From the NCBI GenBank assembly GCA_024195265.1, contig JAJLRJ010000010.1, positions 25,901,676 to 25,965,675 on the forward strand: a stretch of DNA of 64,000 nt, written 5' to 3'. The DNA is from Dendrophyllia cribrosa. Its lineage: Eukaryota; Cnidaria; Anthozoa; Scleractinia; Dendrophylliidae. How positions within the stretch are numbered: the stretch's first letter is position 1; every line of letters starts with the position of its first letter. The notes beneath the pieces are model-generated. The model made no database searches. It had not been told where the DNA came from and saw only the letters and a program-made list of their open reading frames with translations. Shown here in pieces: positions 21,906-34,136 of this stretch. The translations under genes were made by a program, and so were the position numbers.

Positions 21906-22480
21906 CGGCGTAGGAGAATCCACTGCTCGCAGGGTAGCTCACTAAGCATCCATGAAATTAAAGCCGATATAATCGCAGCAGACTGTCTTTTATTGAACTA
22001 CTGTCTCATCTTTATTGTTTCTAATCCTGTTTTGCATAGCAGCGCAAACCAGCCCCCACCCCTTTTTTGTTTAGTATAGCTTTGTATTTGCAATATCTCC
22101 TTATTATTATCACTTAGCATCCAGTAATAAAATCAAAAGGGTTACCGTCTGTCTTTATTGAAATGTTGTCTCGTTTCTGTTATTGTTTTGTCCTTTATGC
22201 TGCATTATCGTGACCTCCCGTCTATGCAGCCTTGTATGTTGCGTGTTTGCTGTATTTAAAAAATCTAATAAAATGCCGTAAATTGAAATTAAATCCTTAG
22301 AATATTCTAAAAAAGTGGATATTTAAATTTAATATCAATTACAACAATTACAGTAATACAAATGAATTATTACATTTTGTATATCCTGGGTGGACCACAA
22401 ACAAATTTGATGATCGAATTTCTGAGCAGCTCAAGGAAGCTTCTTTAGGTTCATATTCGCTGAATTCCAATATCTCATTG

Positions 22481-22713
22481 GATTCCAATCCTGGGAATAA
22501 GTTCGTGTTCCAGTATCCTGTATGATGCCTAGTGATGTTGGATGATGTCTAGTTCCATTAGATGATTTCTAGGGAAGTTGATTAGGCCTAGCAACGTGCG
22601 ATGATGTGTAGTGATGTTCCATGACGGGTGGTTAGGATTGGTGGTGGTTTAGGGGACAACATTGTTATTGATTTTCAATTTGGTGTACTGGAACACGAAC
22701 TTATTACCCCAAT
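22481..22713. repeat. Inverted-repeat element with internal GATGATGT motifs
   Basis: TAAGTTCGTGTTCCAGTA near 22499-22516 faces TACTGGAACACGAACTTA near 22686-22703, inside ~35-base arms. The spacer holds repeated GATGAT(G/T)T(C/G)TAG words. Confidence 0.55.
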
Positions 22714-23306
22714 CCTTCCCCCTAGTCTTCCCGTGTGAGGTGCAGTTTGCCAGTGAGAGGACTGGGAAAGAAAGTGTCTGCGAGAACAGTTGCTAGAAAG
22801 GTGCGCGAAATTTTCGGAAAGCTTCGGGCCGCTTTCGTCGTGGGATTGGGCGAATTCGTGGTTCACTTAGCAGTTCATCCAGCAGTTACAGTTAAATGAT
22901 ATAGAGTGTCAAGATCGTTTTTATAAGAACTATAAAATGTTAGTAATTATGTATATTCATGCAAGGCCATGGCATCCTGACAAGACTCAAAGAAAGTTTA
23001 ATATTTATAAAAACAGAACCGAACGTTTTCGACTATTGTCATCGTCAGTCCGGTAGCGGGACAATATACATTATAAATATTATATTGTATTTTAGCCTCG
23101 TATACACATCTTTTAACTTTTTTAGCGAATGTCATGTTAGTAATTGTAATTTTTATACCTGATCTTTCCGAAGTTTTTTTTTTTAAATTAGTTTAAGTCT
23201 TAGTACATTTATTTTTGCTTCCTTGAGATATTTTTAAGTTAAGTTTTTAAGTTAATCTTAAGTAATTTTTGTCGTGATCTTATATATTTTCTAGGGACGT
23301 TTGTGT

Positions 23307-23310
<4 letters not shown>

Positions 23311-23343
<33 letters not shown>

Positions 23344-23347
23344 TAAT
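23311..23347 (+). repeat. (ATA)n microsatellite
   Basis: About ten ATA units followed by AAAATAAT. Confidence 0.9.
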
Positions 23348-23564
23348 ATTTTAAGAGGAGGCCTCCAATCACCTAAAGGTGGTTTTCAGGAGGGTCCTCT
23401 AAATGAAGGTCTAAAATACATAAAACTAAATGCGGCTAAAAACTAAGACTAACTATGGTTAAAACTAAAACTAAGATTAAAATACTAAATCAAAATTCAA
23501 CAATAAACGACTTCAAATGTAATAAGTAAAAAAAAATTAAAAATGTCTCCTTTCCCATCGTGGC

Positions 23565-24330
23565 CCCATACCTATTATATCCCCATTTCCATCATACCCC
23601 CATTTCCATCATACCTCCATTTCCATCATATCCCCATTTCCATCATATCCCCATTTCCATCATATCCCCATTTCCATCATACCCCCATTTCCATCATATC
23701 CCCATTTCCATCATAGCCCCCATTCCCATCATATCCCCATTCCCATCATATCCCCATTTCCATCATATCCCCATTTCCATCATACCCCCATTTCCATCAT
23801 ATCCCCATTTCCATCATAGCCCCCATTCCCATCATATCCCCATTCCCATCATATCCCCATTTCCATCATACCCCCATTTCCATCATATCCCCATTTCCAT
23901 CATAGCCCCCATTCCCATCATATCCCCATTCCCATCATATCCCCATTTCCATCATATCCCCATTTCCATCATACCCCCATTTCCATCATATCCCCATTTC
24001 CATCATAGCCCCCATTCCCATCATATCCCCATTCCCATCATATCCCCATTTCCATCATACCCCCATTTCCATCATATCCCCATTTCCATCATATCCCCAT
24101 TTCCATCATATCCCCATTTCCATCATATCCCCATTCCCATCATATCCCCATTTCCATCATATCCCCATTTCCATCATATCCCCATTTCCATCATAGCCCC
24201 CATTCCCATCATACCCCCACTTCCATCATATCCCCATTTCCATCATATCCCCATTCCCATCATATCCCCATTTCCATCACATGATTCACATCCTCATTCC
24301 CATCGTACGCCCAGTCCCATCATTTCCCAA
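23565..24330 (+). repeat. 17-bp minisatellite (CCCCATTTCCATCATAT)
   Basis: About 43 units of 17 bases. Common variants are CCCCATTCCCATCATAT and an 18-base GCCCCCATTCCCATCATA unit. The 18-base variant starts near 23716, 23819, 23905, 24008 and 24196, giving spacings of 103, 86, 103 and 188 bases, which is a higher-order repeat of five to six units. The 258-codon His/Pro/Ile-rich open frame across it is a consequence of the repeat, not a gene. Confidence 0.95.
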
Positions 24331-24675
24331 CTTTGAACCTATTCTTGGCTTCACATGACGTCATAAAAATTCAAAAATCTAAACTTTACATCCTGCATAG
24401 CTGTTTCTAACATGGCATGTAGATACCAGTGTTACAATCCTTCACAAAAAGTTTCAGGTTTTAACGATGTTTTGCTTCCGATTTGTAAAGGTTTTAAATA
24501 TGTCACGCAATTCGTCATGCTATTTCGATCAGATGAGCCGTGAAAATAAACTAAATGGAACCAGTTGAAAGTTATTTTTCCATTATAGATGTTTATTAGC
24601 CGATTTAATGTAACTTATAGTGAATCCAATCTTTTGTGATGAGATTTTTTTGCGTAATTATGACTTTGAAGTTTT

Positions 24676-24718
24676 GGCCGCCATCTTAGTGTGCCAAAGT
24701 GGTACACCAAGATGGCCG
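24676..24718. repeat. Short hairpin, 15-bp stem
   Basis: GGCCGCCATCTTAGTGT faces ACACCAAGATGGCCGC across a ~9-base loop. It may be a remnant of an inverted-repeat element. Confidence 0.5.
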
Positions 24719-24936
24719 CTCTGTACATTTTCACTAAAAATGTCTAATACTCGTTCGCCTGACTGTTGATCGAAATGCTCTTGCGCTTCAAAATTTGGCC
24801 GAGATGTCTAGTTTTTTTTTTTTTTTTTTGGATTTCAAAGTTGTTTATTGTCCTATTTGGGTACATTACATTATACTTCACTTACAAAATTCATTAATAA
24901 TTCATGAGCAAATAAGCCAATCCAAACATGTAATTT

Positions 24937-25018
24937 AAAAATACAAAACTGAATGCAAGGCTGGCACTACGGCAAAGGAGTGCCGTAGTGCCAGCCTTGC
25001 ATTCAGTTTTGCATTTTT
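24937..25018. repeat. Long hairpin, 37-38 bp stem, 6-nt loop
   Basis: AAAAATACAAAACTGAATGC then AAGGCTGGCACTACGGCA pairs with the mirrored sequence on the right with a single mismatch. The loop is AAGGAG. It could be a MITE centre or a small-RNA precursor; expression data are needed to choose. Confidence 0.8.
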
Positions 25019-25224
25019 ACATTCAAGTGACGCCTGGCACGAGATCTTTCACAAGGAAGATCCGGCAACTACCAGCAAGTTTAATTTCTGCATTTAAAGG
25101 TTTTTCTATGTAATTTAAGTCACATGGATACCACTGTAAACCCAATACAAATTCCAACTGTCTGAAAGCTCGGGGAGGGCTTGAAAAGATAGCAGGGAAA
25201 AACTGGGGTTTATGAATTAGCAAC

Positions 25225-25345
25225 GAATTGTTGCCCTCAAATAGGTATTCTGTATCAAATTGATACAGAATTCTGTATGAAATTGATACAGAATATCAAT
25301 AGGTCACTCAGTATTCTGTCACCAATTTCATACAGAATACCAAAA
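25225..25345. repeat. Clustered short palindromes (TTCTGTATCAA family)
   Basis: GTATTCTGTATCAAATTGAT, GAATTCTGTATGAAATTGAT, ATACAGAATATC and TTTCATACAGAATACC form several overlapping dyads with ATACAGAAT/ATTCTGTAT cores. Confidence 0.5.
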
Positions 25346-25468
25346 CCCCCGCATCAAAGCGAAACGTCATAAACCTGGCAATGAAATAAACAACCAAGAG
25401 TCAGAACTGGCTAATAAAATCTGTAAAATGTGTATTTCAACAGCCGAGAACCAATTTCTTACACTTAC

Positions 25469-25861
25469 CTTCGGTCACCCCTCGCTAAAATGTTTACGCC
25501 ATCCTCGCCATTCACGTTAGATATATGTCTATTTATCCCACAAACAATTTGTTACAATGATCTTGGAGGGTACCCGCCGACCACCGGAAAGATTTACAAT
25601 TTCTCCCACGAACTTCGTCATCCAGAAATTCAAAGACACAGGCGACATTTGCGCGATATCGTCCACCTTTGCGTAGCCAAAGCCCAGCGCCTCGTTTGCA
25701 GCTACCTTATTTGAGCGAGTACTTTGCCACTCCTCGAAAATCGTAATACTCCATTTGGTACTATTTCTTGTATTTTTGGGAGTAGTCTCTTCCAACCAAG
25801 CTGCCTCTTCGTCTGCATTTTTCGGGCTTCGAAAACGACATCCTTCCATATTCGCAATCAC
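25469..25861 (-). pseudogene. Tyrosine recombinase-like N-terminal exon (Crypton/DUF3504-type), disabled
   Basis: From ATG at 25861 (or 25849) the frame reads NADEEAAWLEETTPKNT, KWSITIFEEWQ, PVSLNFWMTKFVGEI and SGGRR, the N-terminal pattern of the KIAA1958/ZMYM/Crypton-like recombinase family (an acidic stretch, TPKNT, a W-containing helix, then a FW..KF helix and a YPP-type motif). After SGGRR a +1 shift moves the continuation (YPPRSL, QIVCGINRH) to the next frame, which also has a TAA in place of the expected Tyr codon. The exon ends at a strong donor, CGAAG|GTAAGTG, at 25469. Such proteins are mobile-element recombinases or their domesticated derivatives. The frameshift and stop mean this copy is inactive, unless they are assembly errors. 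Confidence 0.6.
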
Positions 25862-26097
25862 TCACGAATAATTTTGATTTGCAAACAATACAATATTCGC
25901 GCCCGTACTGTATTGGATATACAATACGGTCGCTCATATTGTATCTGGTACATACACCATTTACATTACATTTACATTTACAAACAAGTCGTAAATTAAA
26001 AGTTTCAGATTAAGACTGTTAAGTAACAATAATGAAATAACATGTCCGTTTCGAAGGTTTATAATTGTTGATTAATGTTTATTAGTGCAATATATAC

Positions 26098-26570
26098 CTA
26101 ATTCAATAAAGGTTGCTTTGACAATTGGTCATTATTATCAATATACGCGACCAAATAAGAAACTGCCTTCGAGAAAACACGCGTGAGTGGCGGGCGATAT
26201 TGAATTTGACGGGCTGCAAACACATTTGCGGCCCTGTTTCTGTTAAACATTTTTTTTATTAAATGAATTTGTACGATTTGGCCTTGTGTATTGATAATAA
26301 TGATAATCACATGACTTTTGTCGGGCACATAGTTTATTTGTGTCCCTCGTAGCATCATTTGCACCCTCGCTCCGCTCGGGCGCAAATGATGCTACTCGGG
26401 CCACAAATAAACTATATGCCCTCCAAAAGTCATGTGATTGTCCTATTGGTAATTGGTCATTGGCATTTGGGCATACGGAACACAATGCAATGTTTTGCTT
26501 GAGTGACCGCCAAACAATAGCTTCCCAATGCCCAATTACCAAAGACCAAAGCAACCTTTTTTGAATTAGG
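26098..26570. mobile_element. Foldback element with nested hairpin
   Basis: Outer arms CCTAATTCAATAAAGGTTGC and GCAACCTTTTTTGAATTAGG mirror each other. Inside is a second, longer hairpin (about 26305-26439) with arms AATCACATGACTTTTG.CGGGCA, TAGTTTATTTGTG and GTAGCATCATTTGC around a CTCGCTCCGCTCG centre. No transposase. It abuts the LINE fragment on its right side. Confidence 0.75.
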
Positions 26571-26579
26571 TGTATACAG

Positions 26580-27147
26580 TGGGTGTATATATTTAAATAT
26601 ATTTACCCCATTTCTTGATATATGCACAGCTAATTTATTTTTTGACTTGGCGATCCTACTTTCCTGTTGATAAATTGAGTCGATTCTTGATAAATGGACA
26701 TTAAAAGATGGTTTTAAAGTGTTGTTTCTGCAATAATAGATATATTGTTTCGCAATAATTACAACGTGATTTAACAACAAGAGGTCATCCTTTCTTTTCC
26801 ATAGACCAAACATTTTATCGATATCAGAAAGTGATGTAATTTCAATATTCCTATTGTTACACCAATCAGTAAGATCTGTCCAAAGTGTTGTGATAATGGG
26901 GCAGGATATAAATAGATGTTCGAGGGATTCGTTCACAGTTACCACAGAAGGAGCAGACTGAAGAGTTTTTTATTCCTATTTTCTTCAGAAGGCTGTTCGT
27001 TGCTAAAATTCTATTTAGTATTCTATATTGAAATTCTCTCAATTTTGTATCTAAAGCAACCTTGTATGTAGTACATAAAATATGAGCGGAAGATCTGTAC
27101 GCCCATACTGATCGGACGCGAATATTCGCACTTATGAAATGAAACAA
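26580..27147 (-). mobile_element. LINE 3' fragment with zinc-binding RT tail (zf-RVT type)
   Basis: Two minus-strand frames join across a frameshift near 26940. The first ends with FQYRILNRILATNSLLKKIG and CSFCG; the second continues ESLEHLFISCPIITTLW, then a Trp/Asn-rich region and IAKSKNKLAVHI. The W.YRILN, CSFCG, E(S/T)..HLF..C order is the C-terminal zinc-binding region of LINE polymerase ORFs of the L1/Tx1 or related groups. The catalytic domain and endonuclease are absent, so this is a 5'-truncated, frameshifted copy. Its 3' end abuts the 26098-26570 element. Confidence 0.7.
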
Positions 27148-28705
27148 TGAGTTGAGATCTGTATGAAAAGTTAATGAATACTAATCAGCTGAGCAAGTGT
27201 CTGTATCAAAAGTTAATGCTACTGTATAATAATTCATCAACTCAGTTGATTTGTATTGGGGTTTACACAGGTGTACATGTGAATCAAATACTGCCTATTT
27301 ATTGGTCATAAGTGTTATGAATTATTCATGATTTTATAAGGCAATTTATATATTTCTTTCCATTCTAGAGTTTCATTGCTGAAAATTTTTGTGTACTTCA
27401 GCTGGGCTGTTGGTGGAGTGACACGTGTATAGTTTTAAACTCTCTACAATTTCATAAACATTTTGGAATCGAAATCTGTTTTTTAATGCTTCTGAATTTT
27501 GATATGACAGGATATGACGTAAGTGCAAGCCAAGTATAACTAAATATGATATTAGAAGCACAGTTTTTAATATCAAGACAGAAATACAGTCACCCCAAAA
27601 ATACAAATTTAATATCAAGACAGCAATACCGTCACCCCAAAATTTTCTCCCTGACAGAGCCGGGCCTTGTGAAAAAATATTTAAAGGATAATAAACAAAT
27701 AACCGAGCCACGAAAGGCCACTCGTGATATAGGAGCTGACTACTGAGATTTTAAAAAGGTAGCACTAAGGGTAGATATAAAGTGGTATACCTGACTGGCT
27801 GTGTAGAAAGTGTTGCAGTTACGTTTAACATATGAAGAGATGGGAGGTTTAACTATTACGTACGCATTGGTCCGGATTACAAAAATGCGAAGATGTGCCG
27901 GCAAACGTTAAGAAAAGCAAACGAAAGCTCATGGAAATGACCACAGGAATGTGCTGATGTAGCGTCAAGGCGTGGTCTTCATGGCTACCACGAGTTAAAA
28001 ATCCGATTTTTTGCTGAGCGGTCCGCTCTCGATTTGATTTCCATCATATTGTGTTTCCGAAAAAAATCTTCAAAAGAAAACTGTTGAAAGTAACGACATT
28101 TGTCTGGGTGCCGACTGATGAGATAGCTGTCATTCATTTTTATTTTCTTTTGTTTTTCTTCTCCGTTTGTCTTTTTGATCCAGGCTATCGCTCCTCGGTC
28201 CCAGAGCCTTACGTTTCTTGACCGCGCGTTCTGGGTCGAGAATGTGGTTATAACCAGAAACCCTTCTGTTATAACAACATAGACCAGAAGCACATGTGAA
28301 ACCTTAAAAGAAGGAATTATACTATTGTCTTGGTTCCGTCGTTCTCTGAATGTGAATTAATTTGATGAAGTTGATTCAGAGAAGGTTTTGTGAGAAAAGA
28401 GACAATTAACTACCTTGAGTTCATGAGACATGTTTGCTGCACAAAAAAAGGTAAATATGACAAAAAGATCTTATGAGACGCATGACAGGAAGTATATTAT
28501 AGATGAAACTAAATGCTTACTCGGCTAAACGATGAAATGTGACGCTTTCAGCGCTTTTACTACATCGTAGTAATTCAATCATTTTAATCCAATATTTGCT
28601 AAGTCTTGTAACGGTGTGATTGGATGAAAATGTTTCATCGCTTTACATAGTTAAGCGGTCACATGAATATTCTGTCGATGTGACAAATGTCTGGTTTATT
28701 ATTTT
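27148..28705. other. No supportable gene; a 40-bp doublet
   Basis: A TTTAATATCAAGACAG(A/C)AATAC block is repeated at ~27566 and ~27608. A 102-codon minus-strand frame (27985-28293) has no recognisable domain and no clear splice sites. Confidence 0.35.
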
Positions 28706-29077
28706 AATTGCAGAATACCCGGCCAATTTCGAACTGCACTAATGTACTGCTCTCCCGGTCTCGCAGTCACCAAACTATATTGAATAGTTAAGTCTAGTTA
28801 AACGAGTGTTTTCGCAGTCCTGTAGTCCCGTTGTTAGTAAAACGAGTGCTCCCGCAGTCCTGCAGTCCCGTAGTCGATGAATGCGACGAGGAATATCTGT
28901 GTAATCCAGCTACCTTTCGCGCAACACGCTTTTAGAACGAGGAATATAAGCTTACATGTACGGAGTTGTCATCATTTTGACGACCACGGGACTGCGGGAG
29001 CAGCATTAGAACACGACTGTGGGACTGCGGGAGCAGTTCTCTTAAGTTGGATTTAGTGAGCCGGGTATTCTGCAATT
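28706..29077. mobile_element. MITE, 372 bp, 18-bp TIRs
   Basis: AATTGCAGAATACCCGGC at the left and GCCGGGTATTCTGCAATT at the right are perfect inverted repeats. Subterminal CCCGCAGTCC(T/C) and GGGACTGCGGGAGCAG words are also inverted with respect to each other and repeated. No ORF; no clear target duplication. Confidence 0.75.
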
Positions 29078-32000
29078 GAGCCGCGTATTTTAGAGTAGTC
29101 TTTGATCATTGGACCAAGCCACCTGCAACTAACTGTGCATGTGGTGTGTTAGTTCCCAGGGCTTTTGGAAACGATGTTGATATATGTGACATCATTCGTG
29201 TTGTAGTCATGTGACAGTAGTATTAACATAACAGCTCATGGCACTTTCAAACATCAACATTTTACTGATCAAGCAACTTTGGGTTTGGTGCAGCGTGGCT
29301 AAATCTCAACAGTCATGTGATGCACATGATTGTTCTAAAGAACACATCACGTAATCATGGTAAGTTTGCCATTCACTGTATCACAATTAAATCCCTTCCT
29401 ACGTCAAACTTTGTGTCATGCAATAGGTCTAGGAATCATGAAACCCTTAAATGCATTCATTTAAATGACAGTTTATGATCCGTGCTTTTTGTGTGTAGGT
29501 GTTTATAAGAAGGTGGTTGAACGAGGATTCCTTTTGTTCTGTTTTGCGACAGGTCTGGGATACCAAATGTCTCCCGCCTCATTAATTAAATAGCTGTGTA
29601 TTCAACTGTGCCTCTTAGCACTTTTATAATGTAAGGTTCAATATTCTCTTTGTTGAACCTCTTTGTTGGCTTGATAAGGAGAACGGTTACTGCTCGCTCT
29701 CTCTTAAAAGAGGACCATGCGACTCACTGTCTTGTGCAATCTTGTGCAATCACTGTCTTGGGGATCAAAGAGAGAAACGGACGTTGAACTTTCATTTTCT
29801 ATGCGAGGCCTTTCACTCACATGCGTGGTCATTCGTCGTGTTTCTTCGGTAGTGGAAGATAGTGGACCTTTCATGTCGTCAAAATATGTTAATCTTGATC
29901 CATTTAACCAGCTTTATTAAACGAATCGGTTGTTAATGTGTCAGGAATACCAAGAGAAAGGCCATAGTCTTAACATGTATTCTTATACATGTTATATAAC
30001 AATTCAACTAATATATCAGTTCGCCCTCTACACAATCCAGTTGAGTGATTTCAAACGGTGTGCGGCGACTGTCAAGCAGTCAGTAATCATTAGTTAAGCA
30101 TACTCGACGCGAACATTAGGCCCGTTCATTACGGGGAGAAGTCCGTGGCACTAGCTTCGACATTTTGCATGGCTTGTTAAAGGCCTCCCGTGTATCTCGC
30201 TTATTCCGCACTGAATCCGGAGGTTGCACAATGCTTGCATTAAATAGTTCTTCAGACATTCTTGGCTGTTCTTCATTTTATTGATTTGCTTTTTCCGATT
30301 TTGACTGTCTGTTTAGCTCTCAGTAGTCTGTTGGTGTGTATAAAGACGGTCAGTCATAAGTAACACCACTCTAGGGACATGGATGCCTTTCCTCTTGCTA
30401 ATCGGTTAGCCCAGATCTACATCGGTTTTAACAATGCATTGTCAGCTTGCATTATGTGAGTTCCAAGCGCGCGTTTCCGGGAATCGACGCCCAACAGGTC
30501 TTACCCCACGGACATCCGACTGTTTGCTGTACCTTGATCTTTACTCAAAATTGTACTAGTGCGTAGGTTGAATTTTATACATTTATTATCATCTTAGCAT
30601 ACCATAAGTAGCCAGTGTCCTTCTCACAAGAAAATCGACATGTAGCTAATATTTCATTGCCTGTTTTCAACTGAAATCCATTAAATTGAAGACTAAGCAA
30701 TTTCAATGAACTCCTTCATCAGCAGAACGTATGGAATGAAGACGGAAACTGTGGTTAACTGTGGTTAAGGTGAAATAACCACATCTATTTCTCAAAAGCA
30801 GTTAAGTTGGGTATATGAAAATGTATTGTTTTATTTGAATTCTTTTCATAGCTCAATAGGCATTATCAGTATCGTCTTCATGGGTTTCACGTTATTACGA
30901 ATGTACCCGTCACGCGATCATTTAAGTATGATGAACAAACCGATCTCTCTAGCCGACTTGATTTGTTGTAATTATAAAGGGTATAAAAGCGCATATTCAA
31001 ACGCAGATTCATGTCTCCAATTCCTTGGGCACGCTTTAGTGCTTTTATGCAGCCCATATACTTCGGTGCAAAAGTTCAGAACCTTTAGGATTGAATATCT
31101 GAGCAAGTAAAGCGTTGACTTGCATACGTTAGGGTATTACTTATCCCCACCTACCAAAATAAGTGCAATTTGGGCAAAATGTACAGTTTAAATACCAAAT
31201 GAAACGAGAACAATTTCCACAGCAGTCATGGTTGCTATGGCATGAAAACAATGCTTTTTTACTTGATTGTCACTGATCTGTATAATCAAGCATCAGACAG
31301 TGATCTGTTTGTAATGACTTTTTATGCTTGTTGAGTGACAACAATGGAAATTTTCCTCATCTTTAATAAAATTCTTGTCGCGAGTTTGTTACAAAGGTAA
31401 TATAGACAGTGATTGAAAAGATGACTTTGTTTGCGTTTGACCTGTGATTAGCTTTTTGCTGATCGAAATTATGTCTTGTACTACTTGACTGGCAAATCAG
31501 TCTTTTTCATGAAATACATGATGGTTCTAACGTTCAGGAATTCAAATGAAAGCTCTTAGGCATTATTTTCCTGTGTCGCTGTACGTTTTAAACGGCTGAA
31601 TTTTGCCCATGGATAATGATTAGCTCAAAGGTTAGATCCATGTTTTTCGGACTGAAGTTAAAGTATGCAGGAAGTTTGTCCAATGTTTACAGGCATTCGT
31701 ACAACACAAAAAAGTTAAAGCCCGAGCAGATGAATTTAAGTTTAAACTCTGCGCCTTCAGAACAACTCATTTCTTATTGGCGAGCTAGTTAAAATTATGT
31801 CATTAAATTAATAGCAGTTCAGTCCAATCAAATGGCAGTGGGTAAGTCCCTCCATTGAATGTGTCCAGACTTGCCCGAACGTTGTCGTTTTGCATTTAGA
31901 TTTCTCACCGACTTAAGATGCCGATCTAGAACAAACCTTTCGTATAATTGCCCTAACATTGAGATATATAAAGTGTTTGTGATTTTGTGTGTTTTCATCG

Positions 32001-32404
32001 ACGCACCATGCACTAACCACAGAGATCATGGAGATGTAGGGCCATTGCATGTTGTCTTTTGCACAGGAATAAATAATCGTCATATGCTAAGAACAAACTG
32101 TTACTATTTGCTTTACTGCAGTGTTTCGAGGTTTAACGTCGGTGTCTTGGAACTGCAGTTGACATGCTTAAAGCAAGTAGACGCAAATCGTTTGATTCTT
32201 TTACCATTAACGATCATTTCTGAGTCGGCTGTCGTATAATTGGGCTGCCTCTCATCAGTTCACTATCAAGTCTAATAATGGTCTGACAGTCATGAATCAA
32301 ATACAAGAAGCACTATCTTAGTTGTAATCAATGATCGTAAATTGAATACCGCAAATTCAACAGAGGAAAAAAGGGATCGAAGTCATAAAGCTGAAGCACA
32401 ATAC
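29078..32404. other. Unique-looking sequence without a supportable gene
   Basis: AT-rich, few repeats. Open frames at 29717-29920, 30826-31110 and 31859-32239 lack domains and splice context. This is the least repetitive stretch of the window and may be intronic or intergenic to the exon at 32.4 kb. Confidence 0.3.
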
Positions 32405-32572
32405 CTGGATATCAGAATTAAAGCTGCCATATAAGTCTACTGGACCATTACACTGGTCTGCATAATGTAAAAATGAATTGCCATTATGCATCATACTTCC
32501 CATGAATTCTTCCCTTCTTTCTTCGTCAAGTGCTTTTGCTAAGGAAATCCATGATGTGTTGCCCTCTTTACA
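32405..32572 (-). CDS. Candidate internal exon, unrecognised product
   Basis: The minus-strand frame reads EGNTSWISLAKALDEERREE, then FMGSMMHNGNSFLHYADQ and GSFNSDIQ, with protein-like codon use and no stop. It ends GATATCCAG|GTATTG (donor after 32405, phase 0). An acceptor can be drawn at TTCTGTTTTGTAAAG or two bases later. The NGNSFLHYA stretch slightly resembles the start of an ankyrin repeat, but that is too short to claim. No neighbouring exon was found. Confidence 0.3.
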
Positions 32573-33256
32573 AAACAGAAACTGCATTTACTCGGCGCGT
32601 AATAGAATGTGACGTCACCCATGGAGTTCGCGCTTTCACGCTAAGCTTCAAGCCTCTATAAGAGCTCTCTTTGCTCGGTAAGCGCGTTGAGGTCTGGGAA
32701 CGAGGCTATATCATCCTATATTTCCTACTGCGATCTTCTGCGATAACAAGCACTGTTCGTTGAGTCCGCGGTGTCCGAAACTGGCGCCTTGTCTTGACAA
32801 CTGTCACTCAGTTCTTCAATCATCCCGTTCACAGGGTGGACTTAAGGCAATTATGTACCAGCACAGTTTAGTGTACGTTTTTCTCTTTTCATTTAACTTG
32901 TTATGTTAGCGTCGAAGTTTTAGTTCTTTCCATTCTCGTCATTCTCCTCTTCTCATAGCATGTCCACATAGAGAGGTTTTCAATTGAGTATCGAAAGTAA
33001 TTTCGTGATTGCTTTGGTTTTGCTTTACTACGCTTTGTGATTGGCTAACAAATCTTGCGCTACTTTCTCAACCAATCAGAAGTAAAACCAAAACCAATGG
33101 TGACTTGATCGCACGCGTTTTCCTTCGCTTGGCATCGACTACAGCTGTATATATATTTGCTTCGAGTTTTGATTGGTTCATCGGATTGTCAGAGTAATTA
33201 CATGGCCCGGCAGAGGTCTTTAAAATTCTTGTGCGCTTTCATTCAGCCTGTCTGTT
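32573..33256. other. No recognisable gene
   Basis: GC content rises around 32590-32830, with a CTCTATAAGAGC word near 32657 that could serve as a TATA-like element. Nothing further supports a promoter. Confidence 0.25.
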
Positions 33257-33294
33257 GGTGCTCTCTTAGCCTCTCGAGAGGCTAATTGAGCACC
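33257..33294. repeat. Hairpin without loop around CTCGAG
   Basis: GGTGCTC.CTTAGCCTCT continues into the mirrored AGAGGCTAA..GAGCACC with the centre at CTCGAG and two mismatched positions per arm. Confidence 0.75.
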
Positions 33295-34136
33295 GACTCG
33301 GATCCCCAGCAGGTGACGATGATGATATACTTTCAATAATTTCTACATTAATAGTTTATATTGACAAACAGCTTAAAACTGAAATTTTGCAAAATTAGAC
33401 TAAACATTTATAGTTATTACATTTGTCGGTCATCATACAATTTCAGAGCAGCAACACTAGCTATCCATTAGATAAACTAGTACGATGTAAATGCGCTCAT
33501 TACGTAGCAACAACTAAAGGTGCATTTAAAGTAAACAAAAACAAATTGGGCCTGGGTTCATAAAAATGGTACGAACCAAACGTTTTAGACCGTTTACGTG
33601 ATTTTTTCTCAGTTAGAACATACTGTTTACACCACATTCTTTTGGTACCCCCAGTCAGTTTCTGTGCGGGTTTTTTCACATAAAATAAAGGGTACGTACG
33701 GATCGAAGAAGCATTTACACAGTGCTCTTTAACTACAAAGCTGGCTCCGGACCCGTGTCTTGTTTTCTTATAGCCCAAAACTCAGTAAGGTTTGGCCTTT
33801 TCGCCTATCGTCCACACCAATACGGCCACCGAGAACGGATCTTTTTTCAGAGTGAATAAATTTGAAAGCCCCGGATATGCGTCAGTTCGTGTGTAAAATG
33901 TGCCTTTTTGAAAACGCCGACGCCAAAGAGATCAGTTTTCGCGGCTACCCGAAAGCAACGTAAATTTTCAGACCTAGCTAGCAATTCCCGGAAGTAACGG
34001 ACTTACCGATCTTAGAAAAAATATTCCCGAAGAAGCAACCCCGATGCAACAATAGCTTAGAATTCTAGTGTTGTTGTAGAACGGTTCCTCTAGAAAGTAT
34101 GTAATCTTTCTTCCTTTCATATTTTGAGATAGAACA

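Noticed and set aside
23560..24336. 258-codon His/Pro/Ile/Ser-rich open frame
   Set aside because: It is a translation of the 17-bp minisatellite. The frame stays open only because the unit lacks stops, and there is no exon structure or domain.
31859..32239. 126-codon plus-strand frame
   Set aside because: No motif, overlapped by an equally open antisense frame; composition is not distinctive.
33500..33778. 92-codon minus-strand basic frame
   Set aside because: No domain or splice sites; adjacent to remnants of the GAAAACG MITE family.
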